Assembly: GCA_964036045.1 (NCBI GenBank)
Contig: OZ038378.1
Span: 142,514,933-142,578,932, forward strand
Source: Eutreptiella sp. 'Long Island Sound 2002'
Taxonomy: Eukaryota > Euglenozoa > Euglenophyceae > Eutreptiales > Eutreptiaceae
DNA: 64,000 bases
Direction of reading: 5' to 3'
Positions 43,301 to 53,934 of this stretch are shown here, piece after piece. The notes beneath the pieces are model-generated. The model made no database searches. It was not told where the DNA came from and saw only the letters and a list, made by a program, of their open reading frames with translations. Numbering within the stretch: the stretch's first letter is position 1; each line of letters begins with the position of its first letter. Position numbers and translations under genes: made by a program.

Positions 43301-46300
43301 TAAGGAAACCGGGACAATCTTTGAATCCACGCTTTGTTGCGTGGTGCATCATGGTGATCCGTAGCGTAGGTTTTGACTTCTGATTTTGTTCCCCTTTGTT
43401 GGGGACCCCCGAGAATGCAGGGGTGATGTAGCATTTCCGCCCTCTTTTGGGCTCCAACCTTCCGGTGCTATTGAGGAAACCGGGACAATCTCTGAATCCA
43501 CGCTTTGTTGCGTGGTGCATCATGCTGACCCCTAGCGTAGGTTTTGACTTCTGATTTTGTTCCCTTTTGTTGGGGACCCCCGAGAATGCAGGGGTGACGT
43601 AGCATTTTCGCCCTCTTTTGGCCCCAACCTTCCGGTGCTATTGAGGAAACCGGGACAATCTTTGAATCCACGCTTTGTTGCGTGATGCATCATGGTGACC
43701 CGTAGCGAAGGTTTTGACTTCTGATTCTGTTTCCCTTCGATGGGGACCCCCGAGAATGCAGGGGTGACGTAGCATTTCCGCCCTTTTTTGGGCCCCAACC
43801 TTCCGGTGCTATTGAGGAAACCGGGACAATCTTTGAATCCACGCTTTGTTGCGTGGTGCATCATGGTGACCCGTAGCGTAGGTTTTGACTTCTGATTTTG
43901 TTCCCCTTTGATGGGGCCCCCCGAGATTGCAGGGGTCACGTAGCATTTCCGCCCTTTTTTGGGCCCCAACCTTCCGGTGCTATTGAGGAAACCGGGACAA
44001 TCTTTGAATCCACGCTTTGTTGCGTGGTGCATCATGCTGACCCCTAGCGTAGGTTTTGACTTCTGACTTTGTTCCCCTTTGTTGGGGACCCCCGAGAATG
44101 CAGGGGTGACCTAGCATTTCCGCCCTTTTTTGGGCCCCAACCTCCCGGTGCTATTGAGAAAACCGGGACAATCTCTGAATCCACGCTTTGTTGCGTGGTG
44201 CACCATAGTGATCCGTAGTGTAGGTTTTGACTTCTGATTTTGTTCCCCTTTGTTGAAGACCCCCGAGAATGCAGGGGTAACATAGCATTTTCGCCCTCTT
44301 TTGGCCCCAACCTTCCGGTGCTTTTGAGGAAACCGGGAGAATCTTTGAATCCACGCTTTGTTGCGCGATGCATCATGGTGACCCGTAGCGAAGGTTTTGA
44401 CTTCTGATTTTGTTTCCCTTTGATGGGGACCCCCGAGAATGCAGGGGTGACGTAGCATTTCCGCCCTTCTTTGGGCCCCAACCTTCCGGTGCTATTGAGG
44501 AAACCGGGACAATCTCTTAATCCACGCTTTGTTGCGTGGTGCATCATGGTGATCCGTAGCGTAGGTTTTGACTTCTGATTTTGTTCCCTTTTGTTGGGGC
44601 CCCCAAGAATGCAGGGGTGACGTAGCATTTCAGCCCTCTTTTGGGCCCCAACCTTCCGGTGCTATTGAGGAAACCGGGACAATCTCTGAATCCACGCTTT
44701 GTTGCGTGATGCATCATGGTGATCCGTAGCGTAGGTTTTGACTTCTGATTTTGTTCCCCTTTGTTGGGGACCCCCGAGAATGCAGGGCTGACGTAGCATT
44801 GCCGACCTCTTTTGGGCCCCAACCTTCCGGTGCTATTGAGGAAACCGGAACAATCTTTGAATCCACGCTTTGTTGCGTGTTGCATCATGGTGATCCGTAG
44901 CGTAGGTTTTGACTTCTGATTTTGTTCCCCTTTGTTGAGGACCCCCGAGAATGCAGGGGTGACGTAGCATTTCCGCCCTTTTTTGGCCCCCAACCTCCCA
45001 GTGCTATTGAGGAAACCCGGACAATCTTTGAATCCACGCTTTGTTGTGTGGTGCATCATGCTGACCCCTAGCGTAGGTTTTGACTTCTGATTTTGTTCCC
45101 CTTTGTTGGGGACCCCCAAGAATGCAGGGGTGACGTAGCATCTCCGACCTCTTTTGGGCCCCAACCTTCCAGTGCTATTGAGGAAACCGGGACAACCTTT
45201 GAATCCACGCTTTATTGCATGGTGCATCATGGTGACCCGTAGCGAAGGTTTTGACTTCTGATTTTGTTCCCCTTTGTTGGGGACCCCCGAGAATGCAGGG
45301 GTGACGTAGCATTTCCGCCCTCTTTGGGCCCCAACCTTCCGCTGCTATTGAGGAAACCGGGACAATCTTTGAATCCACGCTTTGTTGCGTGTTGCATCAT
45401 GGTGATCCGTAGCGTAGGTTTTGACTTCTGATTTTGTTCCCCTTTGTTGAAGACCCCCGAGAATGCAGGGGTAACATAGCATTTCCGCCCTTTTTTGGGC
45501 CCCAACCTTCCGGTGCTATTGAGGAAACCGGAACAATCTTTGAATCCACGCTTTGTTGCGTGTTGCATCATGGTGATCCGTAGCGTAGGTTTTGACTTCT
45601 GATTTTGTTCCCCTTTGTTGAGGACCCCCGAGAATGCAGGGGTAACGTAGCATTTCCGCCCTTTTTTGGGCCCCAACCTCCCGGTGCTATGGAGGAAACC
45701 CGGACAATCTTTGAATCCACGCTTTGTTGCGTGGTGCATCATGCTGACCCCTAGCGTAGGTTTTGACTTCTGATTTTGTTCCCCTTTGTTGGGGACCCCC
45801 AAGAATGCAGGGGTGACGTAGCATATCCGACCTCTTTTGGGCCCCAACCTTCAAGTGCTATTGAGGAAACCGGGACAATCTTTGAATCCACGCTTTGTTG
45901 CGTGGTGCATCATGGTGACCCGTAGCGAAGGTTTTGACTTCGGATTTTGTTCCCCTTTGTTGGGGACCCCCGAGAATGCTGGGGTGACGTAGCATTTCCG
46001 CCCTCTTTGGGCCCCAACCTTCCGGTGCTATTGAGGAAACCGGGACAACCTTTGAATCCACGCTTTGTTGCGTGGTGCATCATGCTGACCCCTAGCGTAG
46101 GTTTTGACTTCCGATTTTGTTCCCCTTTGTTGGGAACCGCCGAGAATGCAGGGGTGACGTAGCATTTCCGACCTCTTTTGGGCCCCAACCTTCAAGTGCT
46201 ACTGAGGAAACCGGGACAATCTTTGAATCCACGCTTTGTTGCGTGGTGCATCATGGTGATCCGTAGCGTAGGTTTTGACTTCGGATTTTGTTCCCCTTTG

Positions 46301-46368
46301 TTGGGGACCCCCGAGAATGCAGGGGTGACGTAGCATTTCCGCCCTCTTTTGGCCCCAACCTACCGGTT
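40339..46368 (-). repeat. 170-bp satellite array, reverse, about 35 units
   Basis: This is the same unit as at 38150-40251 on the other strand. The box reads AATCCACGCTTTGTTGCGTG on the plus strand and is followed by GTGCATCATGGTGA. Sub-blocks also repeat: about 42340-42920 and 44045-44630 match closely at a distance near 1,706 bp (10 units), so a higher-order pattern exists here too. Confidence 0.94.
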
Positions 46369-46530
46369 TCGGGACTCACAATCCACGCTTTGTTGCGTGG
46401 CCCTTGGAGTTGGGGTTAGGGACTCACAATCCACGCTTTGTTACGTGGCCTCTCGAGTTGACGTTAGGGAGCCGCAATCTACTCTTTGTTGTGTTATCTC
46501 TTGACTTGGGGTTAGGGCTTCGCATTTCCA
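46369..46530 (+). repeat. Short 48-bp satellite block at the right edge
   Basis: Three to four units become more diverged to the right (GTGGCCCTTGGAG, GTGGCCTCTCGAG, then TTATCTCTTGACTTGGGG). The order 170 reverse then 48 forward matches that at the left edge (25770-26124). Confidence 0.88.
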
Positions 46531-47760
46531 CGAGTTGTACATTGTCCCTGAAAACCTCCCTGCTGCTCGCTTGCACTTTCCCGAATATATTGGGATTGAG
46601 GCTGACTTTGGGTGTAGGGATATGGCTGAGGGCTTGTTGAAAGCTCCGGTGCACCCGCTCTTTAAGCTGACCGCTGCATTTTTTCCCATTTGTTCTGCTG
46701 TGGTTTGTGCCACCATCACGAAAATACAAGCAACCAAAGGTCCACAAGTTGATGCAGTGCGAGGTTTGATGAATGTGATGTGCACCTAGTTTATGCACGC
46801 TATGCCTCACGTCATTCCACGGGGGAATTGGGGCGGGGATTAGCCCCATCTAGGGTAGCCGGATCCAGGTTCCTCGCACTCTGATTGAAGATGTGCAAAA
46901 ATATTTTTCGGTGGAAGAAGGTGGAAAGGCAGAAGCTCCTGCGGAGGTTTAAGATTTGTGGGTTGTCCCCAAGAGGGCAACCGGTGATGCCGACATCGGG
47001 GATGTATATGGTGTTGCCTCGGACGATGAGGACGAGGCCACTGATGAGGAGCATTTGGATAGGGTGGGCGAAGTTGCCAGAAGCTCTTTTGTTGAACTTC
47101 CTAAGCTGCCAGCCCTATCCTTTAACTCCGCTCCCTCCGCTAACCCTTCCACACGTTGGTTTTCAAGTACGATGTGGATCAGGCGGTTTTGAGGGCCAGC
47201 GAGAGGGGTAAATTGCATGAGTGGACCAACATTGAGTTCCGCGCTATTTGCAAAAAGCATGGTTTTGAGTGTGACAGGGGCAAAGGGTGCCCGTATGCTA
47301 CGGGTTGCGGCACATTTTCAGCGGGTGTACGGGGTGTAGGGATTGTCGGCTGTGCCAATGGCGATGGAATATTCGGGCAGTTGAACGTTGTGGCACTTCA
47401 TTTGATGGGAAAAAATGTGATCTTCTCTGTTTTGAATTGTGCTGGGTGTCAGGTAGGGTTCGGATGCCATGTTCAAAATTTGCTCCCATGAGGGGATGGG
47501 AAACAATGGTTGAGGAATTGGGAATCCATTATTTAAGACATTTAGGGCTAGGAGCAAATGCTGAAATGCAGTGCCCGCGGGCCTTTTTGGGTGGCCTCTG
47601 TATAGAAACACTTTTTTTTTGTGTTAAGGACCGCCCTGGGCGGGGGGGGTGTCAAAACTTCTTTGCGTTTTGTTGTGGGTGTATTTGGACCTGGGTCTTG
47701 AAGAAATTTTTCTTGTGTATGGCCCCCCTAACCTATGGTGGGGGTCCCCGGTGCCAACTC
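46531..47760 (+). other. Unassigned coding-like fragments right of the satellite
   Basis: Three peptide stretches look protein-like but lie in different frames: 46535-46789 (YIVPENLPAARLHFPEY), 46956-47192 (acidic DVYGVASDDEDEATDEEH) and 47156-47491 (YDVDQAVLRASERGKLHEW, IEFRAICKKHGFECDRGKG, then Cys/Gly-rich). The acidic stretch followed by a short helical and Cys-rich part could be a decayed gag or a small host gene with introns. I do not recognise the family. A T run followed by TGTTAAGGACCGCCCT at about 47610-47637 also occurs at about 25681-25707, outside the other end of the satellite. Confidence 0.3.
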
Positions 47761-48087
47761 TAGGTAACCCCAGTTGGCCTCCCCATACGGCCCATTGCCA
47801 GTGCGGACGTTTTGACGCTGGATAGGTTGTTTAGTGGCACGTGAAATCCTTTTGCAATTCGATTTTTCATTGCACCCTTGCCGTTGCCCCGTTGCCCCCA
47901 GGATGGTTTGGGCGGCCTTTGGTGACAATACGGGTACTTGAGCACACATGGGGACCCACATACTTGCCGCTGGGCCTCTATACCCCGTGCCATGGGCCCT
48001 CCGAAAGCCTCAAAATTGTTGTGTAGGCGATTTAGTAACACTTGAAAGGATTTTCACATGTCAATATCACCATTGAACTGCGCCATG

Positions 48088-48329
48088 CCTTGGCTTGGCG
48101 AGACGAGCGAGCATGCGCGCGTGGGAATGTGGAACTACTTGGTGCATAAGTGCGAGAAATTACAGGCCTTGTGCACGTCCATAAAGAGCACACTGCAATA
48201 AATGCGGTGGTGGTATTTTCAGCTTTCGCATAGGGCTTTAGGGTTCTTGCGGTGTGATTTCCCGCACTTATGCACCAAGTAGTTCCACATTCTGACGCGC
48301 GCGCGCTCGCTCACCTCGCCAAGCCAAGG
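48088..48329. repeat. Inverted repeat with 73-bp arms (hairpin)
   Basis: The left arm, 48088-48160 (CCTTGGCTTGGCGAGACGAG...), and the right arm, 48257-48329, are reverse complements with few mismatches, around a 96-bp centre. Both arms contain TACTTGGTGCATAAG or its complement. The right arm and what follows are duplicated downstream (see 48195-48849). It resembles a fold-back element or a hairpin RNA gene. Confidence 0.85.
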
Positions 48330-48849
48330 AATGATTGGCATGGCATTGTACAGCGTGACATGGTATGGTATGGAATGGCGGGACCGATCGGCGGATGTGC
48401 GCTGAACTCGGGACATTGTTGTTTTCGCAAATTCTCAAAACGTATGGTGCAGCACCAGCTGAAATTACTGCAGCACGTTCTTGATGGACCCCTCCAGCCT
48501 GTGTTAGGAATTTGGCGGCGGGGGGGGGGGTTCATATTTTTGAGAATCGATTAGGTTAGGGTATGGATGTTGGTTGGTTGGTTCCTTTCTGGCATACCAT
48601 GGTGGGGCAGCAAATGTGGTGGTAGTATTTTCAACCTTCGCCTGCACAGGGCCTGCAATTTCCTGCACTTATGCACCAAGCAGTTCCACCTTCCGACGCG
48701 CGCGCGCTCGCTCGCCTCGTTAAGCCAAGGCATGGCTAGCATGGCGTTGCGCAGCGTGGCATCGTATGGTATGGAATGGGGGGACCGATCGCTGGATGTG
48801 CGCTGAACTGGGGACATTGTTGTTTTTGCAAATGCTTAAACGTATGGTG
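48195..48849 (+). repeat. Direct duplication of about 250 bp
   Basis: 48195-48453 recurs at 48607-48849 with scattered changes. Shared words in order are GGTGGTATTTTCA, CACTTATGCACCAAG, GACGCGCGCGCGCTCGCTC, GTATGGTATGGAATGG, GATGTGCGCTGAACT, GGGACATTGTTGTTTT and ACGTATGGTG. Confidence 0.85.
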
Positions 48850-49378
48850 GACGAATAGCTGAAATTACTACATATACCCACATATGCCCAAAGTTTCGGC
48901 CAACAACTCAACACTAGTGCTGTCAGCGGGTGAAAAAATTCAGAAAAGGTCATGTCCTTAGATGCCTCAGACACCACCAAACTGGCCTCGATGCACTGCA
49001 CACCATTCAAATCGTGTGAGATTTTGGGTTGCGGGGCTTGTGGACGTACCTTGCAGGGGACCAAGGGGACACGAGTGCAAGTATGGGGACAGGAGCAGGT
49101 AGAGTGTGCTTTAAAATCACGATACATGCTGATCTGTTGTGTGCTACCACAAGACTGTGAACGCAGGGTGGGGCATCATCTCTCATTACCCGGAGTCATC
49201 GCTGACCTGTCACACACTGCTTGTGAAGATACATTTTTACATTGTTGGTCAAGAGCCCACAAGGGTGTGGCACAAAGGGCCTAATGGGGTGTTCTCAGCC
49301 GTTCTAGCGTTCCAGTGTTGTAGCCGTTCTCTTATCAGACGTTCTAGTCCCATTCATGCACAGAGTGTTTGTGCTGCC

Positions 49379-50671
49379 ATGCAAGTGCCCTGTCCTCTAC
49401 ATCTTCTGACCTCCATTGTCGAGGCCCTGCAGGCGGCCGTTGCCTGGCGCCAGGAGCGTTTGGCCCTGCAGCAACACCAATTTCGGATGGTGCGGGCGGA
49501 GGTGGAGGCCCTGAACCGTTGGCAGGAGGAGGTGGAGTGCCTGGACGTAGGCGGGCAGCGCTTCCACGCCTGCAGTGCCCTGCTCTCCGGCCATGGAGAC
49601 CATTACCTCTCTGCGCCGGTGTCGGGGAAGTTCGCTTCTGCGCGGGAGGCCGACGACAGCCTCTTCATCGACCGGGACCCGCAGCACTTTGCGCTGATAT
49701 TGCAGCATTTGCGCGAGGGCACCACCTGCGTGCCCCATGGCGCTGCTGCACGCGCGCAGGTGCGGCGCGAGGCGCAGTACTACGGTCTGAGCGAGTCTAT
49801 GGGTCTGAGTGGCACGCGGACATGTCTTTTGGCGGAGGGGCCGTTGTTGGCTGCGATCTATGACACCAAGATGCATCAGTGGGGTCAGATTGAGAGTCCG
49901 CAGCCCTGTCCCGGACTCCATTGCAGTCCCGATATCAGGCTGTGGGATGGGCGCTTGGTCCGGAGGCTCTGTCATGTTTCACTGAACTGCTATTATCACG
50001 TTGTCGGTGTGTTCAACGCCGTGTCGTGGACTTGGGATGTACTGACCGTCATACCGTCCCGTTACCCAGCGAAGCTAGCAACCGTAGGGTCGCGTTTGTT
50101 TTGCCAAGTTTCTCCATTAGCGTTGCTGGAATATCAGGGCAATGGGCACTGGGAACGGCTTACTGATATGATAGTTGCCCGGGACTCAGGAACGTTTGGT
50201 TTGTGCGCTCTTGGGGATAGCCTTGTGGTGGTGGGAGGCCGCCATCAAATCGACCCAAGGGCCCTGGCATCCGTTGAGCAGTTCTCCCTGAGTGAGAGGA
50301 AGTGGGTGCAGTTGCCCGACATGTTGTGTCCACGCAACGACCCATGCGTGACTGTGTGGCAGGGGCAGCTGATAGTGGCTGGGGGCCGGGATTTGTCAAA
50401 CCAAGACATATCTTCCATGGAATCCTTTGACCCGATCAGTGGCGTTTGGCAGCCAATGCCATCTTTGTCTCACACTGATTGTGTCGTTGAACTGCTGGTA
50501 TTTGAGAATACGGTGTTTGCCTTTGCCACAAGACCAGGCCGGCGTCTAGTGGTGCACACGTACAACGCTGAGACGCAATCATGGCAACCTTTCCCTTTCC
50601 CTGTCATGCGCTGCTGGTCAGCAGCAGTGGTAACCCTTCCCAATGAGGCGGTGAGCGCTCACAAAATCTGA
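49379..50671 (+). CDS. BTB (T1-type) and kelch-repeat protein
   Basis: From Met at 49379 (MQVPCPLHLLTSIVEALQAA) the protein has about 430 residues in one exon. A basic helical stretch (about 15-50) precedes a potassium-channel-T1/KCTD-like BTB domain at about 52-140 (VECLDVGGQRFHACSALLS, LFIDRDPQHFALILQHLREG, RREAQYYGL). The C-terminal half shows kelch blades: GTFGLCALGDSLVVVGGR, VEQFSLSERKWVQLPDM, VTVWQGQLIVAGGRD, MESFDPISGVWQPMPSL and YNAETQSWQPFPF. BTB-kelch proteins often act as substrate adaptors for cullin-3 ubiquitin ligases, but T1-type BTB with kelch is less usual and no BACK domain is obvious. The frame is open 80 codons further upstream without recognisable sequence, so Met81 is chosen. 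It is the most intact host gene of the right half. Confidence 0.85.
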   Translation: MQVPCPLHLLTSIVEALQAAVAWRQERLALQQHQFRMVRAEVEALNRWQEEVECLDVGGQRFHACSALLSGHGDHYLSAPVSGKFASAREADDSLFIDRDPQHFALILQHLREGTTCVPHGAAARAQVRREAQYYGLSESMGLSGTRTCLLAEGPLLAAIYDTKMHQWGQIESPQPCPGLHCSPDIRLWDGRLVRRLCHVSLNCYYHVVGVFNAVSWTWDVLTVIPSRYPAKLATVGSRLFCQVSPLALLEYQGNGHWERLTDMIVARDSGTFGLCALGDSLVVVGGRHQIDPRALASVEQFSLSERKWVQLPDMLCPRNDPCVTVWQGQLIVAGGRDLSNQDISSMESFDPISGVWQPMPSLSHTDCVVELLVFENTVFAFATRPGRRLVVHTYNAETQSWQPFPFPVMRCWSAAVVTLPNEAVSAHKI

Positions 50672-53397
50672 GCGATTGCACGATTGCAAGTGTACTATGC
50701 CACACATCCCAAATCGGATAAGGCTCTCCTCGTGGACGGTCGGATTTTCAGACCTTGGGGAGGCGGGGTCACTGGGAGGACTGAGGAGTCCTTTGGGGCA
50801 GGTGAGCAATCCGGACTTGTAATGTAATGCAACATGCTGAGTCCCGGTTTGGTGCGGTGCTGGTTTCTGGTGCGGCCCTGAGCCTGTGAGCCTTTGAGTC
50901 GTTTTCTGAATCCCTTGGTTGCGCTGATTCCAACAAAACCATTCACAGGGGGCCTGGTCTGGCGACGTGCGGAGGCATTTCAGCACGGGTCTGGGCCAAG
51001 GCGGAGGCGCTGATCAGACAACACAGCGAGCAATGAGAGGATGGTGTCGAGGTGGAGGGGGTTAAGTTGGTTTGGGTCAGGGAGGTGGGGGGCTGGAGGG
51101 GAGGGGATTCGACGTTGCGCTGGTCGTGTGTTGCACACATGAAGAATGGTACCACTGTTCCACTCCTGCGCCACAAACGACGGGTACTCGGCGTGCGATG
51201 TGAAATTGCAAGTGGAATTGGAGTTGGCGGCGGAGTGGAGGGTGCTATTCGGGTGCGTGAATGTGGGGCTGGGTGACCCAGATGGGTCATGGAGGTGTTT
51301 GTCAAATGCACTGCCCCTGGTGTGGTGCTCATGGTGTGTGTATGTGCAAACGTAAGATACTGTGGGTTGTAGCGTGTGGGGCCTCTAATTCATCACCCGA
51401 AGGCTCACACTTTGGGACTCTTGGCCCGTACCGTGTGTACTGACGTCTGCTCCCGCGTTTTCGTGAAATCCCGGCTGGACACATGGTGCGGCAGACCAAA
51501 TACAGTGTCCCAGTCATCCTCTTGTGCTTTGCCTCACCGGCGGTGTTTACCTCTGTGGCAAACTCGCGATCTCTCGGAAACAAAACGTGAACCTGCCTTA
51601 AACATCCCCCTTTTTTTTGGCAAGTTCAGACTTTAGAGATGTGTCTGTGGCAGTTTCACTTTGGCGCTGCTTTGGGTCTCTTTTGAAAGGAGGTGATTTC
51701 CAGTCCGTTTGGGGATGTTTGTGGCGGTCTGTCCATTTGTTGTAGGATTTCGTGGTGACGTTTGTGTTTGGCAGATTCACGGGATTAGGCAATGTGTTGG
51801 TGGGGGGAGGTGTGCAGGTACCATCCGAGGCAACTGCTCCCTGGAAGCGGTGGGCACACGTGGTGGATCACTGTATATGGGTGCCGTGCCCTGTGCCCCA
51901 GCACCACCGTTGGCCGGCAGACCGAAGGAAAGGCCTCGTTTTGACCCCGCGTGCACAGGCGTTGCAGGCACAGGGCCTGCCACTCCATGGAACCCCATGC
52001 TGCTTGTTCTGATGTGATTTTCAGCCATAGCTAACAACGTTATTCCCGGTCTGGCTGGCACATGTGTCACGCGCACGGCCTTGTCTAAGCACGGGTGGGC
52101 GTTGAACCGCCGTTTTGGCCTGACTTCTGGGACCGCGGCCGTGTTTGCGCAAGGGGGAGGGGGGGGGGTATTTCTTTTTCGGTTAGGCGGGGTTGGGTTT
52201 GGGTGGGTCTCGGCTTGGGCAAAGGCAGTGTCCCACGGTCAGTGTGTCCTTACCTGCCCGGCTCGACTGGGCTCCCATCTTCGATTGCCTGGTCTCGCGC
52301 CACACCACCGTGCCTGCGACTATGTTGCGCGCTTTGTGGGGGTTCAGGGCACTAGGTTAGGGCACAGTTGCACACCTTTCGTCTCCTGCGGTTCTCCTGT
52401 TGGCGTGTGTGGGGGGGGTGTGTTTGCCCGGTGCCCCGGGCCCCAGCAGCAGGGCAGGGGAGCCCTACACCGTGGCTGCTGGGGGAGTCTGTGGGTCGGG
52501 TGACCTGTGGCTTCCTCCAGCCCATGACTGAAGCCCAGAGGGGTGCACGGGGCGTAGCCTGGACTCATGGTCTGTGGCGCTCCTTGACTGACCCAGTGCA
52601 GAGCACCAGGGCACAGGTGGCGCTGCAACGATTCATCGACCAGCGTGCCGGTCGGGCGGGGAGGAAGGGGCGTGTTGGGAATCGATGGATGTTTCTATTC
52701 CGCTTCTAGCAGTCTTTGGTTGTTACATCATCTGCATTTCAGAGTGCCGTGTGAGCGGGCCGTGTGTCGTTCTGCAATCCGCCTTATGTGAAGTGAAAGT
52801 TTCACATGGGTTTTCTTCCCATTGGTGCCGTTTGAAACGGCAAGTGTACCATTAGTGGGACGCCGTGCACTCTTTCCATGCAAAACGGCCTCGGGCCATC
52901 TCGCGTCTTGTCTTTATGACCTCTGCGTGTGCTTGTGCCATGGAACAGCCTTCGACCCCCCGTGCACGGGCGTTGCAGGCACAGGGCCTGCCACTCCATG
53001 TGAACCCACCGATCGGGTCTCCATGTGGAAGAGAGCAGGGCCCTGCGACCGACGCAGGGGTATCCCCACCACCCCCTCCCAAACCCGAAAAGGGCACGAG
53101 AGCGATGTGCAGTGCCCAATGAGGGGGTCCTGGAGGATGTGCCCCGACAACATGCTCCGCTGTGGCATGTCCAGGGCCCGCCTCAGCACCGGGGCTCATT
53201 CCTTCAATCCCCCAGTGAGGAGGGGGCAGCTTTTGTCACCGCTTCGGCACCAAAATCTTTTGACTGTTTCCTTCTTAGCAATCTGAGCAAGCAAAACAAG
53301 CACAACGAACACATCACAGTCTCGAGATGACATGGTGACACACAACAATGGTAGCGCCCTAGAGCGCATTGTGCTTTGGTTATAGCAGGTGTAGGAA
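50672..53397. other. Intergenic, no supported gene
   Basis: A repeat of about 45 bp (GTGCACGGGCGTTGCAGGCA then CAGGGCCTGCCACTCCATG) occurs at about 51946-51990 and 52957-53000. Otherwise only G-rich tracts and low-complexity frames are seen. Confidence 0.5.
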
Positions 53398-53934
53398 TTG
53401 GAATGCGAGCCAGAAACTGAAGGACTACCACTCACTTCCCTTGAAGCCAACCTGTGCATGAAACTCGACACCGGTGCCGTCATTGTGCGCATGAAACATC
53501 AGTTCCACCTGTCACTGCCGGACCGAGTACAATGTTCCTGCTTCCTTGATCCGAAGCCTTTGCAGGCTAAAATGGCAGTAGCAAGTATTGCCACCACCGA
53601 AGAATACAAAACTGCGTTCTACGCTTCTCCTGCAACAAATATTAAGTGGAACGTAGCTGAGGCTGCAAAGCGCTTTGTCATGAGAGCATTCCCGACGACA
53701 TGGTGGGTGAATAGGATTGTCGTGGCGGCTGCGTCTTCCAACCGCATGTCTGCCCTGAGCAACTATAAAATTCAATGCTATTGTTGGAACGTGTTTGCAC
53801 TGCTTCAGGAGTGTTCGTGTATGGGCTTACGCCATCTTCGTTGTTTGCTCGCAATTTGGTGTCTACTGACGAGACCACCCACAACATTGAGCATCAACTC
53901 GGTTTTCGAAAAAGCTACACACAACGGCAAGTAG
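53398..53934 (+). CDS. Hypothetical protein, possible transposon fragment
   Basis: A 178-residue frame starts MECEPETEGLPLTS. The segment MKHQFHLSLPDRVQCSCFLDPKPLQAK is faintly like the ALDPRFK-type stretch of hAT transposases, and AEAAKRFVMRAFP follows. The last third (CYCWNVFALLQECSCMG) is Cys-rich and may not be coding. The frame is open a few codons upstream of the Met, so it could be an exon or the tail of a truncated gene. The hAT idea is weak. Confidence 0.3.
   Translation: MECEPETEGLPLTSLEANLCMKLDTGAVIVRMKHQFHLSLPDRVQCSCFLDPKPLQAKMAVASIATTEEYKTAFYASPATNIKWNVAEAAKRFVMRAFPTTWWVNRIVVAAASSNRMSALSNYKIQCYCWNVFALLQECSCMGLRHLRCLLAIWCLLTRPPTTLSINSVFEKATHNGK

Noticed and set aside
38103-46188. 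Many 67-230-codon ORFs in the 170-bp arrays
   Set aside because: They are the same peptide repeated with the satellite period and are frame-broken at each unit, because 170 is not a multiple of 3.
31125-46530. CRISPR-like reading of the regular repeats
   Set aside because: There are no unique spacers and no cas genes. The units are contiguous satellite monomers in a eukaryotic context.
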